Positions 16,823-26,336 of a stretch of 64,000 nucleotides of DNA are shown piece after piece. The DNA lies in assembly GCA_019509785.1 (NCBI GenBank), contig JAEKLQ010000022.1, positions 211,936 through 275,935 of the forward strand. The letters are read 5' to 3'. Each line of letters opens with the position of its first letter. Position 1 is the first letter of the stretch. A model generated the notes under the pieces. The model had not been told where the DNA came from. It was given only the letters and a program-made list of their open reading frames with translations, and did no database searches. The translations under genes were made by a program, and so were the position numbers. The DNA comes from Fibrobacterota bacterium. Its GTDB lineage: Bacteria; Fibrobacterota; Fibrobacteria; UBA11236.

Positions 16823-16864
16823 ACTCAAAAGTCCAAAAACAACGGTTTTAAACCGGATTTGAGT
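16823..16864. promoter_or_regulatory. Nested inverted repeat upstream of the TIGR02147 gene
   Basis: An outer pair ACTCAAA/TTTGAGT (16823-16829 and 16858-16864) flanks a near-perfect inner palindrome CGGTTTTAAACCG (16843-16855). It lies about 40 bases upstream of the regulator's start, in an AT-rich promoter-like stretch that also contains TATATT and TATACT. It looks like an operator, possibly for autoregulation, or an upstream hairpin. Confidence 0.45.
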
Positions 16865-16905
16865 GGCGTATATTTTAAAAATGAGCTATACTGCACTACA
16901 GGCCT

Positions 16906-17757
16906 ATGCATCCTCCCGCCCACTCCGTTTTCAACTATACCGATTACCGACGCTACCTGCGGGAGTATTACGCGTGGGCCAAGGCCCATCAGCGGGGATT
17001 CTCCCATCGTGCTTTCATGGCCAAGACCGGGATGTCGGGGCCGAATTATTTCAAACGGGTCATGGAAGGGGCGCACAACCTCACCGAGAACAGCATCCCC
17101 AAGTTCGCCGCGGCCCTGGGTCTCGGCGAAGCGGAGACGGAGTATTTCAAGAACCTGGTTTACTTCAACCAGGCCGCGACCCTGGAGAACAAGGACAAGT
17201 ACTTCGGCATCCTGATGGAATTGAAATCGCCGCATTCGCGATACATGCTGGAGAAGGCGCAATACGAGTATTACCGTGATTGGTACAACGTCGCCATCCG
17301 CGAGATGCTGTCCTTTTTCCCTTACGACGGTAACGCGGCGGAAATGGGGAAACGGCTGGCGCCCTCGGTGCCGCCCAAGCAAATCAAGGAAGCGATCAAG
17401 CTGATGGAAGGTTTGGGTTTGATCGCGCGAGGGGAGGACGGGGTTTACCGGGCCACGGCGAAATTCATCCTGACCGATCCGGACGTGCAATCGCTTTTGA
17501 TCCCGAAGTTCCATCAGGCCATGACGCGCATGGCGGGCGAAGCCATCACGCGTTTCCCCAAGGAAGAGCGGTACTTCAGCTCGTCGACGGTGAGCATTTC
17601 GGAACGCACCTACCAGGAGATCATCGAACTCATCCGCGGCACCCGCAAGGAAGTGCTGCGCAAGGTGGGGGAGGATGCGGCGCCCGACCGCGTGTACCAT
17701 CTCAACATGCAATTGTTTCCGTTGACCGCCGGCGCGAGTCGAAAGGGGAAAGCATGA
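16906..17757 (+). CDS. TIGR02147 family putative regulator
   Basis: This 283-residue protein fits the TIGR02147 family, a paralogous group best known from Fibrobacter. Near the N-terminus is FNYTDYRRYLREYY, then a helix-turn-helix-like block (FSHRAFMAKTGMSGPNYFKRV) resembling XRE domains, then a longer all-alpha region with a winged-helix-like segment around residues 150-190. Its last four bases overlap the start of a lipoprotein gene (ATGA), so the two are translated together. A regulatory role is inferred from the HTH region. The signal it senses is unknown. Confidence 0.8.
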   Translation: MHPPAHSVFNYTDYRRYLREYYAWAKAHQRGFSHRAFMAKTGMSGPNYFKRVMEGAHNLTENSIPKFAAALGLGEAETEYFKNLVYFNQAATLENKDKYFGILMELKSPHSRYMLEKAQYEYYRDWYNVAIREMLSFFPYDGNAAEMGKRLAPSVPPKQIKEAIKLMEGLGLIARGEDGVYRATAKFILTDPDVQSLLIPKFHQAMTRMAGEAITRFPKEERYFSSSTVSISERTYQEIIELIRGTRKEVLRKVGEDAAPDRVYHLNMQLFPLTAGASRKGKA

Positions 17758-18851
17758 GCATCCGGCGCCCCTTCCGCATCGGCGGCATCCGCCCTATCCT
17801 CGTCCTGGCGGCCGTCGTGTCGCTCGGCTTGTCCGCGTGCATCATAGGAGGGACGGGGACGGATACCGAAAACGGCGTGACGGACAAGCCGAACCCGGAT
17901 CCCAATGCTTTGAAGGGTATCTCCGCGCGCGTGACGGATAGCACGGGAAAACCCCTTGCCGGCGTGGCCCTGAGCCTTTTCGATCCGGCTTATCGTCCCG
18001 ATCTGGGGCTGCTCCCGGAAGCCATCGTAGCCAACAAGCCGGAATCCCTCGTGAGCGATACCGGGGGATACGTGCGCCTGACCTTGAAGGCGGCGGGCAA
18101 ATTCGTGGTGGAAGGCGTCTTGCAGGGCAGGACCTTGTTCTTCGATACCTTGGCCGTGCCGGACCTGCAACGCGCGGCGATTTACACTTTCCGCGCCCGC
18201 GCCCCGCTGGCCTTCCAAGGCAAGGTGAAATTGGCCTCCGGCCTGCGCATCGATTCCGGGCGAGTGTTCATCCGCGGAACGGGGCGCATGGCCAAGGTGG
18301 ATTCGGCGGGCGGCTACGATCTGGGCCTGCTCCCGGCGGACGCGGAACGGATGGCCTTGGGCGTGCGCTTCGTATCCAGCCCGGCGACCGTGCTGCGCGC
18401 TTCCCCGACCCCGCTGTCGATGCAGGACACGGTCAATCAACCCCGCTATTCCTGCAAGCAATTGTCCGGGGATTCCGCCAACAAGGCCGCGGCATCCGTG
18501 GTCGCGACCCCGCAGGGCGAGGCGGCCTCCAAGCTGGATACGGGAGTAGTGAACCCGGCCCTGCTATCCTGCGGCGTCTTGGAAGAGGGGACCGTTATCA
18601 ACGTACCGACCGGAAAATCGGCTTCCGGCACCTTCCCCGTTTCCAGCGAAACCAGCCTGCTGGTTCTGAAAGGGACGGATACCACCACCTATACAAGTCC
18701 GAAGGTTTTAGCGCCGGTGGTGGCGCCCTTGGCGCAATGCGTGCCCACCATGGGGAAGGAAAGCACCACCTATTCCGTAGCGGTGCAATCCGGCGCGGCC
18801 GCGGGCGATCTGGTGGTGCAAGACTTGGCGCAATCCTGCCAGTCGCCCTAA
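17754..18851 (+). CDS. Lipoprotein coupled to the TIGR02147 gene
   Basis: This 365-residue protein begins with a charged, hydrophobic signal peptide ending in a lipobox, LSAC, so it should be lipid-anchored. A carboxypeptidase-regulatory-like segment follows (about 50-140), with GKPLAGVALSLFD and DTGGYVRLTLKAAGKFVVEG. Paired cysteines near residues 237, 278 and later may form disulfides. It overlaps the regulator by four bases. The pair may form a surface sensing or adhesion module. I do not recognise a catalytic domain. Confidence 0.75.
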   Translation: MSIRRPFRIGGIRPILVLAAVVSLGLSACIIGGTGTDTENGVTDKPNPDPNALKGISARVTDSTGKPLAGVALSLFDPAYRPDLGLLPEAIVANKPESLVSDTGGYVRLTLKAAGKFVVEGVLQGRTLFFDTLAVPDLQRAAIYTFRARAPLAFQGKVKLASGLRIDSGRVFIRGTGRMAKVDSAGGYDLGLLPADAERMALGVRFVSSPATVLRASPTPLSMQDTVNQPRYSCKQLSGDSANKAAASVVATPQGEAASKLDTGVVNPALLSCGVLEEGTVINVPTGKSASGTFPVSSETSLLVLKGTDTTTYTSPKVLAPVVAPLAQCVPTMGKESTTYSVAVQSGAAAGDLVVQDLAQSCQSP

Positions 18852-18922
18852 CGATCGCCTTCCATTAAGGCCCACGGCCTCCGCGATGCCGGGCCATCGA
18901 TCAAGGGATGGCGTACCATCGC

Positions 18923-19369
18923 TTACGCGATGGTCTTGTTCTCCGCCTCGCTCTTGTTCGCCTTGGAGTAATCGTTTTCCTGGCGCGCGTGGTTGACGGC
19001 GTTCTTTTGCATGTAAATGCGGTAAACCCCTTCGGCGTCCAGGCCCGCCGTCATCGCCAGGGACATCCAGAAGTGCAATTGATCGATGATTTCCACCCGG
19101 ATGTTCTGCATGTCGAGATGATCCTTGGACCACCATTTCCAGAGCAGCTCTTCCTTCAGTTCGCGGGATTCGTCGTCCAGGGCTTGCAGGTATTTGCCCA
19201 GCCATTCGTTGACCTTGGTGTTGGGGCCGAGGCCGGATTTCTGGGCTTCGGCGATCAAGGCCGCCATGGTGAGGACCTTGCCCTCGTTGTCGCGGATGTC
19301 CTTCTTGGCGAAGATGCGATCGTTGAGTTCGAGCTGGAGGGCGAAGAGTTGATCGAGCTTGTCGGCCAT
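18923..19369 (-). CDS. Dimeric dUTPase-like NTP pyrophosphohydrolase
   Basis: This 148-residue all-helical protein matches the dimeric dUTPase family of MazG-type pyrophosphohydrolases. It has LFALQLELNDRIF at the N-terminus, a metal-binding ESRELKEELLWKWW block near residues 70-83, and a second acidic helix with EIIDQLHFW. The enzyme would convert dUTP to dUMP and pyrophosphate and keep uracil out of DNA. It is a single gene convergent with the lipoprotein gene. Confidence 0.85.
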   Translation of the reverse strand: MADKLDQLFALQLELNDRIFAKKDIRDNEGKVLTMAALIAEAQKSGLGPNTKVNEWLGKYLQALDDESRELKEELLWKWWSKDHLDMQNIRVEIIDQLHFWMSLAMTAGLDAEGVYRIYMQKNAVNHARQENDYSKANKSEAENKTIA

Positions 19370-19463
19370 CGGGAACGCCTGGGTTGGGGTGAGGCGGCAA
19401 AGATAGCAGCCGGGGGCCTTCGGCGGAATGGGAGTCGCGGCCCCGGGAGGCCCCGAAGCGCGG

Positions 19464-20936
19464 TCAGCGGGAGGAAAGGGCCTTGACGGGGTACTTCGCC
19501 CCCAGGATTTGCCGCTGGCGGGGGACCCAGCGATCTTCCAAGGCCTTGCGGACGTCCTCGTAGCGGGTCTTTTGGCCGGGCCCGGGCAGGCAGATATCCG
19601 CGTAGGCTTCCTGATAGTTGCGGGCCACTTCCGGGAATTCCGGCACCAGGGGAGCGGTCGTCAGGCGGTTCTCCACCAATTGCTGGGACGCGGTCTGGAA
19701 AACCTCGGCGGTCCAGCCGCCCCCGAACATGAGGCCCAACTCGCCGAGCAGATCCTGGCGGACCGGGACCATGCCGAAGGCGGAACTCTCCAAAACCTGG
19801 TTCTCGGTGTTGGACAGGAAACGGGCGAGCTCATACGCCAGCTTAGGGGAACGGGCTTCCTGCGTGACGCCCCACCAATAGCTGCGCGTCGCCACGTTGC
19901 GGCGGCCTTCGCGCAGAGGATCCCCGTTGGCATCCAGGAGCAGGGAGTTGCCCTTCGGCATCACGGCGACTCCCATATCCTCGGGATTGGCCAGGTAGCC
20001 GGGCAGATCGGCCGACCCGGTTCCGTGGATCTGGAAAGCCTCGCCTTGGGGGACGGCCGATATGTAGAGTTCGCCGGAGCGGAAACCATCCCGGACTTGT
20101 TCGTCGCTCCAGCGCTCTTTGATCAGGGCGGGGTTGAGGATCCCCTCGCGAGCCAGCGCCGACTGCCATTGGAACATGTCCGCCACGCCCGCGTCGCTCA
20201 TGGCCAATAGCCCTTCGGAGGAGGCGCCGGTAAGGAAGCATGCGTCCATCAGGGCCTCGGGAGTGGAAGGCGAACCCAGCGGCCCCAATGCCATGCGCCC
20301 CCGCTTTTGGCCCTGCACTTCCTTGGAGTTCCAATACCATCCCGCCACGAACAGATCGAACCAGTCCCATTGCGAGGGATCTTTCTCGAGGGTATAGCCG
20401 CGCGGAAGACCTCGGCCGTTGTAGCGCGCCAAAGCGCGGTTGATGTCGTCCCGGCGGATATCCCAATACTGGGCCGCTTCCGCCACCTTGGATTTCAGGT
20501 AGACCAGGACGGGGGTTTCGACGTAGCGCGGTAGGAAGTAGGTACGGCCGTCGACCGTTCCCAGGTCCGTGAGGAAGAATTCTTTGCGCGCCTCCGCCAG
20601 ATCCTTGGGGCCGGCGATGGCGTCGAGGGGCGCGATGAGATTGCGTCCCACCAGGGCCCGCGTCATTGCCAAGGGCGAGGCGACCAGATCGATGGTGTCG
20701 CCCGCGGCGAGCAGCTCCGGCAGCTTGGCCGCATCCGGCGCCGGCGCGAGCTCGATGATGCACTTGTGTTTCTTCTCGAAAGCCTTGAGGATGCGCGTCT
20801 CGTACAACGCCTCCTGCCCGGGGCGCATGTCCATGGCCACCTTGATGCGTACGGGGGCGGCGCAGCCGGCCAGGAACGCCGCCAGCAATAACGCGAGCCG
20901 AGCCGCGGGAATACGACCTGTCCTGCGATTGCGCAT
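19464..20936 (-). CDS. Extracellular solute-binding lipoprotein (sugar ABC type)
   Basis: The protein (490 residues from ATG 20934-20936, which places the signal peptide at the start) has a lipobox AGC and the fold features of family 1 sugar-binding proteins, including IKVAMDMRPGQEALYETRILKAFEKKH, a hinge region and Trp-rich ligand-binding stretches. Such proteins deliver sugars to an ABC transporter. No permease or ATPase gene lies beside it, so it is either an orphan working with a remote transporter or a sensor subunit. PriA is encoded just upstream on the same strand. Confidence 0.85.
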   Translation of the reverse strand: MRNRRTGRIPAARLALLLAAFLAGCAAPVRIKVAMDMRPGQEALYETRILKAFEKKHKCIIELAPAPDAAKLPELLAAGDTIDLVASPLAMTRALVGRNLIAPLDAIAGPKDLAEARKEFFLTDLGTVDGRTYFLPRYVETPVLVYLKSKVAEAAQYWDIRRDDINRALARYNGRGLPRGYTLEKDPSQWDWFDLFVAGWYWNSKEVQGQKRGRMALGPLGSPSTPEALMDACFLTGASSEGLLAMSDAGVADMFQWQSALAREGILNPALIKERWSDEQVRDGFRSGELYISAVPQGEAFQIHGTGSADLPGYLANPEDMGVAVMPKGNSLLLDANGDPLREGRRNVATRSYWWGVTQEARSPKLAYELARFLSNTENQVLESSAFGMVPVRQDLLGELGLMFGGGWTAEVFQTASQQLVENRLTTAPLVPEFPEVARNYQEAYADICLPGPGQKTRYEDVRKALEDRWVPRQRQILGAKYPVKALSSR

Positions 20937-20995
20937 GCCGGATCCATTGTAGCGTACGGCATAGCCGTCCCGCCGGACCCGTCGTGGCCGCGCCG

Positions 20996-23137
20996 TTACA
21001 GCATGGCGAGCGGATCCATGTCCGCGCGCAGCTTGGTCTTCTGGGGATGTTTGGGTTGGTAACGTTCCAAGGCCTGATGGAATGCCCATTGCATCTGGTT
21101 GGGGGCCTTGCCTTTGGCCACCAGATGCGCCCGGTAATGATCCTTCAACTTCTTCAGCGCGGCGAAGGCGGGGCCCAGCACCTGGATTTCGGCTTGTTCC
21201 GCGAAAGGCCGGAATGCCGCCGCGAAGGCGCGCATATGCTCGTCCACCAGGGCCTCATCGGTCCCGGAGATCTCGACCAGGAGCAGGCGGCGGAAGGGCG
21301 GATAGTCCAGCTCGCGCCTCCTTTCGATCTCGGCGGCGTAGAAGGCGGCGTAGTTCTCGTCCAGCGCGAAGGCGAGGAGCGGATTATCGGGACGATAGGT
21401 TTGCAGGAAGACTTCGCCTTCGCCGTGCCGGCCCGCGCGTCCCGCCACCTGGGTGATGAGCTGGAAGGCGCGTTCCTGCGCGCGGAAATCCGAGAGCCCG
21501 AGGCCTGCGTCCGCGTCCAGCACGCCCACCACGTTCACCTTGGGGAAGTCGTGGCCTTTGGCCACCATCTGGGTCCCGATCAAAAGCTTCTGCTCGCCCC
21601 GCCGGAAGTCTTCCAGGATGCGCTCCGCCCCGCCGATGGCGGAAGTGGTATCGCGATCGAGCCGCGCGATCCCGGCCCCCGGGAAGATGCCGTCCAGCCA
21701 TTCCTCGATCTTCTCGATGCCGCGGCCCACGTCCAGCCAATCCTTGCCGCCGCAAGCCAGGCATGGCGCGGAGGCCGGCATCTGGTAACCGCAGTAATGG
21801 CAGATGAGCGCGGCGCGGCCCTTATGGTAAACCAGGGGAGTGATGCAATGCGGGCATTCCCGCGGGCGGCCGCAATCGCGGCACAGGCGCCGATTGGCGT
21901 AGCCGCGGCGGTTGAGGAAGAGGATGGCTTGACCGCCGGTTCCGATCGCCGTTTGCACCGCCTCGCGCAGCGGGATGGACAGGGGCTGCCCGCCTTGCAG
22001 ATCGTGCTGCTCGCGCATGTCCACGATGCGCACCTTGGGCTTGGAGGAGCCGGTGGCGCGCGCGTGCATTTCCAGGAGCCGGTACTTGCCCGCTTGGGCG
22101 GCATGGTACGATTCCAAGGCCGGCGTAGCGCTTCCCAGAACCACCGGACAGCCTTCGCGGCGGCCCCGCCACAGGGCCAGGTCGCGCGCGTTGTAGCGGG
22201 GCGACGCGTCCGATTGCTTGTAGCTGCCGTCGTGCTCTTCGTCCACCACGATCAGCCCTAGGTTATCGATGGGGCAGAGGACGGCGGAGCGCGCGCCTAC
22301 GATCACGTCGGCCTCGTGCGCGAAGACGGCGCGCCACAACTCGCGGCGTTCGGCGGCGGAGAGATTGCTATGCAAAGCCAAAACCGGCCGGCCCAGGAAG
22401 GCGCGAAAGCGCGCCAGGGCCTGCGGGGTGAGCGCGATTTCGGGCAAGAGGACCAGCACGCGACGGCCGAGGGCCAGCGCTTGGCGGGCGAGATGGAGAT
22501 AGACGAAGGTCTTCCCCGATCCGGTGATGCCGTGCAATAGGAAAGCCTTGAAGCTCGGAGGCGAAAGGGCTTCCCCGATGGCGGCAAGGGCGGAGGCTTG
22601 CTCCGGCGTGGGATGGAACCGCAGGGCCGCGGCCGGCGCGCTATGATCACCCATGTCGACGGACGCCGCCTCCGGGGCCTGCACGGGTACCGTCGCAGGG
22701 CCGGATTCCGCTGGCCCTTCCAAGCGGTCGACTTCCGCCACCGTCGCCACGGCCTGCTTCCTGCGCGAGCGCTTAGGAGCCTTTGGCAAGCGGACCTTGG
22801 CCGGCTTAAAAACCTGGTCCAAGGCCGCCTTGGGCAGGCACGTGGCGAAGACTTGCGGAAGGGGCGTGAAGTAGTAGGCCGAGAGCCAGGCCAAGAGTTC
22901 CAGCCAGGCGGCGGGCACCCGGGCCCCGCCGGGGGCCGCGGCTTGGATGGGTTTGGTCCGGAACGCGAGTTCGGGACGGCCGATTTCCAGCACTACGCCG
23001 GGAACGGTCTTCGACATGAGGGGGACCTGGACGATGGATCCCGGGGCCAGTTCCGAGGCGGCATCCCCCAAATCGTACCAAAAGGGTTCCGCCATCCCTC
23101 CGGCCAGTAATACTTGGGCTCTTAGGGGATTTTCCAA
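20996..23137 (-). CDS. priA: Primosomal replication-restart helicase PriA
   Basis: This 713-residue protein is PriA, the 3'-5' helicase that reloads the replisome at stalled forks. The Walker A GITGSGKT is near residue 203 and the DEEHD box near 300. Paired cysteines for two zincs lie between about 418 and 462 (CRDCGRPRECPHC, CHYCG, CLACGG). GTQMVAKGHDFPKV and QVAGRAGR form the C-terminal helicase motifs. The N-terminal DNA-binding domain is shorter than in Escherichia coli and a Lys/Arg/Ala-rich linker follows it. Confidence 0.95.
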   Translation of the reverse strand: MENPLRAQVLLAGGMAEPFWYDLGDAASELAPGSIVQVPLMSKTVPGVVLEIGRPELAFRTKPIQAAAPGGARVPAAWLELLAWLSAYYFTPLPQVFATCLPKAALDQVFKPAKVRLPKAPKRSRRKQAVATVAEVDRLEGPAESGPATVPVQAPEAASVDMGDHSAPAAALRFHPTPEQASALAAIGEALSPPSFKAFLLHGITGSGKTFVYLHLARQALALGRRVLVLLPEIALTPQALARFRAFLGRPVLALHSNLSAAERRELWRAVFAHEADVIVGARSAVLCPIDNLGLIVVDEEHDGSYKQSDASPRYNARDLALWRGRREGCPVVLGSATPALESYHAAQAGKYRLLEMHARATGSSKPKVRIVDMREQHDLQGGQPLSIPLREAVQTAIGTGGQAILFLNRRGYANRRLCRDCGRPRECPHCITPLVYHKGRAALICHYCGYQMPASAPCLACGGKDWLDVGRGIEKIEEWLDGIFPGAGIARLDRDTTSAIGGAERILEDFRRGEQKLLIGTQMVAKGHDFPKVNVVGVLDADAGLGLSDFRAQERAFQLITQVAGRAGRHGEGEVFLQTYRPDNPLLAFALDENYAAFYAAEIERRRELDYPPFRRLLLVEISGTDEALVDEHMRAFAAAFRPFAEQAEIQVLGPAFAALKKLKDHYRAHLVAKGKAPNQMQWAFHQALERYQPKHPQKTKLRADMDPLAML

Positions 23138-23138
23138 A

Positions 23139-23168
23139 TGGATTTAGTTTCCCACCGTCCCCTATAAT
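23139..23168 (+). promoter_or_regulatory. Candidate promoter for the FapA-like gene
   Basis: A perfect TATAAT at 23163-23168 lies between the divergent priA and FapA-like genes and could drive the latter. The matching -35 region (around 23139-23145) is poor, so this rests mainly on the -10 box. Confidence 0.4.
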
Positions 23169-23250
23169 ATAGTCGCAACCGGATACCCTGATGAGGAACC
23201 GCCCGGCGGACTCCGCCCTGAGGGGTCCGCCGCGCCGAACGGGAAGGGAC

Positions 23251-24756
23251 ATGCTGAGCCAAGAACCCGCCAATTCCGCGGCGCCCGCGATACCCGCGGC
23301 CCCTTCCGTGGCCGCTTCCGGGGTTACTTCCGTGTTACCCCAGGATCCGGATGGCGGGGGCCCGGTCCAAGTCCTCATCCGCGTTTCCGAGGACAAGCTC
23401 AAAGCCTACATGGCCTTGAAGCCGCCTGTGAGGAACCCGCCGGCCCCCATCGAGGCAGATTTCCTCCTCCGGCGTTGGCGGGAAGCGCAGCTCGATCCCG
23501 AAGCCTTCCCGGAATCGGTCGCCGAAGCGCTCGCCAACGAGTGGAACCAGTCCAAAGCCGAAATGCCGGAGCGCCTGGTGGCCGAGGCCGCCCATCCTCC
23601 CGTTCCCGGAGCGGACGCCCGTATCGAGTACATCGTCGATCCCACCCTGACCTTCAGGCCTACGGAAGAAGGCGGCAGCGTGGACTTCCGCAACTTGAAC
23701 CTGGTGAAGCCTGTCAAGCAAGGACAGCCATTGGCCCGCAAGGCGCCCGCCACCCTGGCCGTCCATGGCATCGATCTGTTCGGCCAGCCGGCCATCGCTC
23801 CCGACGGAACGGACATGGAGATCCCCTTGGGCCTCAACACCGGGATCTCCCCCTCCGATCCCGCCACCGTGATCGCCTCGGTCGCCGGCTTCCTGCAATT
23901 GAAGGACGGGAAACTCCAGGTCAACGAATGCTTCGTGGTCGACGGCAGCGTCGACTTCTCGACGGGCAACATTTCCTACGATCAATCCGCGGTTATCCGC
24001 GGCGATATCGCCGACGGTTTCGCCGTCAGCGTGGGCGGGGCGCTCGAAGTGGGCGGCAGCGTGGGGGAAGCGAAGCTGGTCGTCGGCGGGGACGTACTGG
24101 TCAAGAAGGGCTTCGTGGGTTCGGGCCATGGCCTCATCGCCGCCAAAGGCAACGTGACCCTGGGCTTCGCCTCCAACCAGATCATCCGCTCCCACGGCTC
24201 CATCACCTTGGAAAAGGAATCGTTCAACTGCCAGCTCGGTTCGCGGAAATCCATCTCCATATACGGAACGCTGGTGGGAGGCTTGGCTATCGCGTTCACG
24301 GAAATCCAGTGCCGCGTGGCCGGGAACGAAATGGGGAGCAAGACCGAGCTCGAGGCGGGCCTGGATTACGTCCTCTACGAGAACAAGGCGCTGCTGGATG
24401 AAAAGCTGAAGGAACTGACCGCCCACCTGGCCAAGGTTACCCAGAAGCTGACGCGCATCCGCGAAGGCTATCGGACGCGCAAGCGCTTTACCTCCGCGGA
24501 GGCCAAGCTCATGCTCGAATTGCGGGACATGCAGGAAAAGATCCAGGCGCGCCTGCCGGAGCTGGAGAAGCGCCGGCAAGGGATACTGGAGCAAATCCGC
24601 CTGGGCTACGGCCGCGACGGCATTTGCGTGAAGGTGGATAAAAAGGTGAACCCCGGCGTGGTGATCAAGGTGGGGCCGGAGGTCTTCCGCGTGCAGGAAG
24701 AGATGGCGGGGCCGAAAATCTTCCTGTTCAAGGAAGGCCGTATCAAGGTTCTGTGA
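23251..24756 (+). CDS. FapA-like (DUF342) polymer-forming protein
   Basis: The protein (501 residues from ATG 23251, preceded by GGAAGGG, though an in-frame ATG at 23191 is possible) belongs to the FapA/DUF342 family. A disordered N-terminus leads to the family domain, then a right-handed beta-helix rich in Gly/Val/Ser repeats (about residues 200-350) and a C-terminal coiled coil with a final beta domain. Relatives influence flagellar assembly or cell envelope functions. No flagellar genes are nearby. Its neighbour, 23 bases downstream, is an HD-GYP-like protein. Confidence 0.85.
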   Translation: MLSQEPANSAAPAIPAAPSVAASGVTSVLPQDPDGGGPVQVLIRVSEDKLKAYMALKPPVRNPPAPIEADFLLRRWREAQLDPEAFPESVAEALANEWNQSKAEMPERLVAEAAHPPVPGADARIEYIVDPTLTFRPTEEGGSVDFRNLNLVKPVKQGQPLARKAPATLAVHGIDLFGQPAIAPDGTDMEIPLGLNTGISPSDPATVIASVAGFLQLKDGKLQVNECFVVDGSVDFSTGNISYDQSAVIRGDIADGFAVSVGGALEVGGSVGEAKLVVGGDVLVKKGFVGSGHGLIAAKGNVTLGFASNQIIRSHGSITLEKESFNCQLGSRKSISIYGTLVGGLAIAFTEIQCRVAGNEMGSKTELEAGLDYVLYENKALLDEKLKELTAHLAKVTQKLTRIREGYRTRKRFTSAEAKLMLELRDMQEKIQARLPELEKRRQGILEQIRLGYGRDGICVKVDKKVNPGVVIKVGPEVFRVQEEMAGPKIFLFKEGRIKVL

Positions 24757-24779
24757 AGGCATTCCGAAAGGCTTGAGCA

Positions 24780-25979
24780 ATGGCGATGGACCCGATCCCG
24801 GATGAGGACAAGGATCTCCGATCCATATTGGAGATGAACCTCGACGGCCTGGATACCCTGGGGGTGGAGGATAATTCCTTCCGCTCCGCGGGGCCGGCCG
24901 AACCGATGACCCTCGAGAAGCGCATGTCGGGAAGCGCCCGCCTGACGCGGCTGCAGGCCCAATGGGAAAAGGGCCAGACCGGGGACGCTCCCTCCGGCCT
25001 GCCGTTCAACCGCGGACTGGTCCAAATCGAGCCCGCCGAGCGGACCCTGACCTATAAGGCCACCGTGGTCAAGACCTGGGATTCCGCGGTGCAGGACGCC
25101 AAAGGGATCTACGATTCCATCTGCCTGGGGGAGATGGCCAATCTTTCCCAGGTTCGCACCCTGGTCGGCTCCTTCCTGGACGTGCTCGAAAAGGATCGCA
25201 ACATCCTGTTGGCCCTTTGCCTGTACCAATCCCCCAACCTGGCCGAATACCTCTACCGCCATGGGGTGAACATGTGCCTGGTCTCCCTCGCTGCGGCGAC
25301 GGCTTCGGGCTATTCCAAGGGCCAGGTGCTGGAAATCGGCCAGGCCGCCCTCCTCGCCGACGTGGGCATGGCTATGGTCCCGGAAGCCATCCTGCTCAAG
25401 GCCGGTAAGCTTACCGAAGAGGAACTGGCCGAGATCCACCGCCATCCCGCGAACAGCTTCGCCCTCCTGGAGAAGATCCACGACGCGTCCGATTATATCC
25501 TGGCGGCGGCCTACCAGCATCATGAACGCCTGACCGGAGCGGGCTATCCGAAGCGGCGCTCCCAGGCGCAAATCTCCCAGGTGGCACGCATCGTCGCCAT
25601 CTCGGATACGCTCTGCGCCATGGTCCATAAGCGCTCGCATCGCGACGCGCTCACTCCCCAGATGGCCCTCGACAAGGTCATCAAGATGGGCCAGATGAAC
25701 TTCCTCGATCCGGTCCTCATCCGCAACCTGCTGCGCTACCTGTCCGTCTTTCCCATCGGGACCTATGTGGAGCTCGTCTCCGGCCGCATGGGCCGGGTGG
25801 TGGCGGCGCATCCCGAGGATCCTACGCGTCCCGTCATCTCCATCCTCCGCAACGAAAAGGGCATGCCTCTGCCCATGAAGCAGATCCTGCAGGTCGACTT
25901 GATGAAGGAGAAAAACGAGAAGATCATCAAGGTGGTGGATGGGGAAGCGGAGAAGTTCAGGCCCTTAGACGGATTCTGA
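24780..25979 (+). CDS. HD-GYP-like protein with degenerate metal site
   Basis: This 399-residue protein has an HD-GYP-like domain (about residues 150-310), a fold used to hydrolyse cyclic di-GMP. The HHERLTGAGYP motif near residues 243-253 is intact, but the hallmark HD.GK site reads ADVGM, losing the metal-binding His and the Lys. It may therefore be a catalytically dead sensor or have altered activity. A C-terminal beta extension (about 320-399) follows. It probably forms an operon with the FapA-like gene. Confidence 0.8.
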   Translation: MAMDPIPDEDKDLRSILEMNLDGLDTLGVEDNSFRSAGPAEPMTLEKRMSGSARLTRLQAQWEKGQTGDAPSGLPFNRGLVQIEPAERTLTYKATVVKTWDSAVQDAKGIYDSICLGEMANLSQVRTLVGSFLDVLEKDRNILLALCLYQSPNLAEYLYRHGVNMCLVSLAAATASGYSKGQVLEIGQAALLADVGMAMVPEAILLKAGKLTEEELAEIHRHPANSFALLEKIHDASDYILAAAYQHHERLTGAGYPKRRSQAQISQVARIVAISDTLCAMVHKRSHRDALTPQMALDKVIKMGQMNFLDPVLIRNLLRYLSVFPIGTYVELVSGRMGRVVAAHPEDPTRPVISILRNEKGMPLPMKQILQVDLMKEKNEKIIKVVDGEAEKFRPLDGF

Positions 25980-26108
25980 AAACCCCGGCTTCATCCCTTT
26001 GCGTCGGAGTCCCATACGCATTCGCCCTCCGCATCCCGGGCCGTCCCCTGCGTATGATGCCGAAGGGCGGGCCGGGCCGGCCATGGGCCGGGATCGTATG
26101 TTATTGGG

Positions 26109-26336
26109 ATGCAACCGCGAATCATCTATCAAGTGGTTCCCCGCAACGACGAATGGCATGTGGTGAAAGGCCGTAACGAATGCGAAGGCCGTTTCAAGTC
26201 CAAGCCCGATGCGGTGGAATTCGCCCGCTTCCTGGCGATGCGGGAAGCGGTGGCGGAACTGCGCGTGGCCAAGCTCGACGGGTCCATCCAATCCGAATAC
26301 ACCTTCGGCAAGGATCCGCACGAAGTGGAAGGCTGA
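26109..26336 (+). CDS. DUF2188 domain protein (75 aa)
   Basis: This small protein fits the DUF2188 pattern: YQVVPRNDEWHVVKGRNE, then FKSKPDAVEFARFLA and a charged tail. The family is made of short, soluble proteins of unknown function. It starts at ATG 26109 with only a weak ribosome site and stands alone between the HD-GYP-like gene and the cytochrome-like gene. Confidence 0.65.
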   Translation: MQPRIIYQVVPRNDEWHVVKGRNECEGRFKSKPDAVEFARFLAMREAVAELRVAKLDGSIQSEYTFGKDPHEVEG

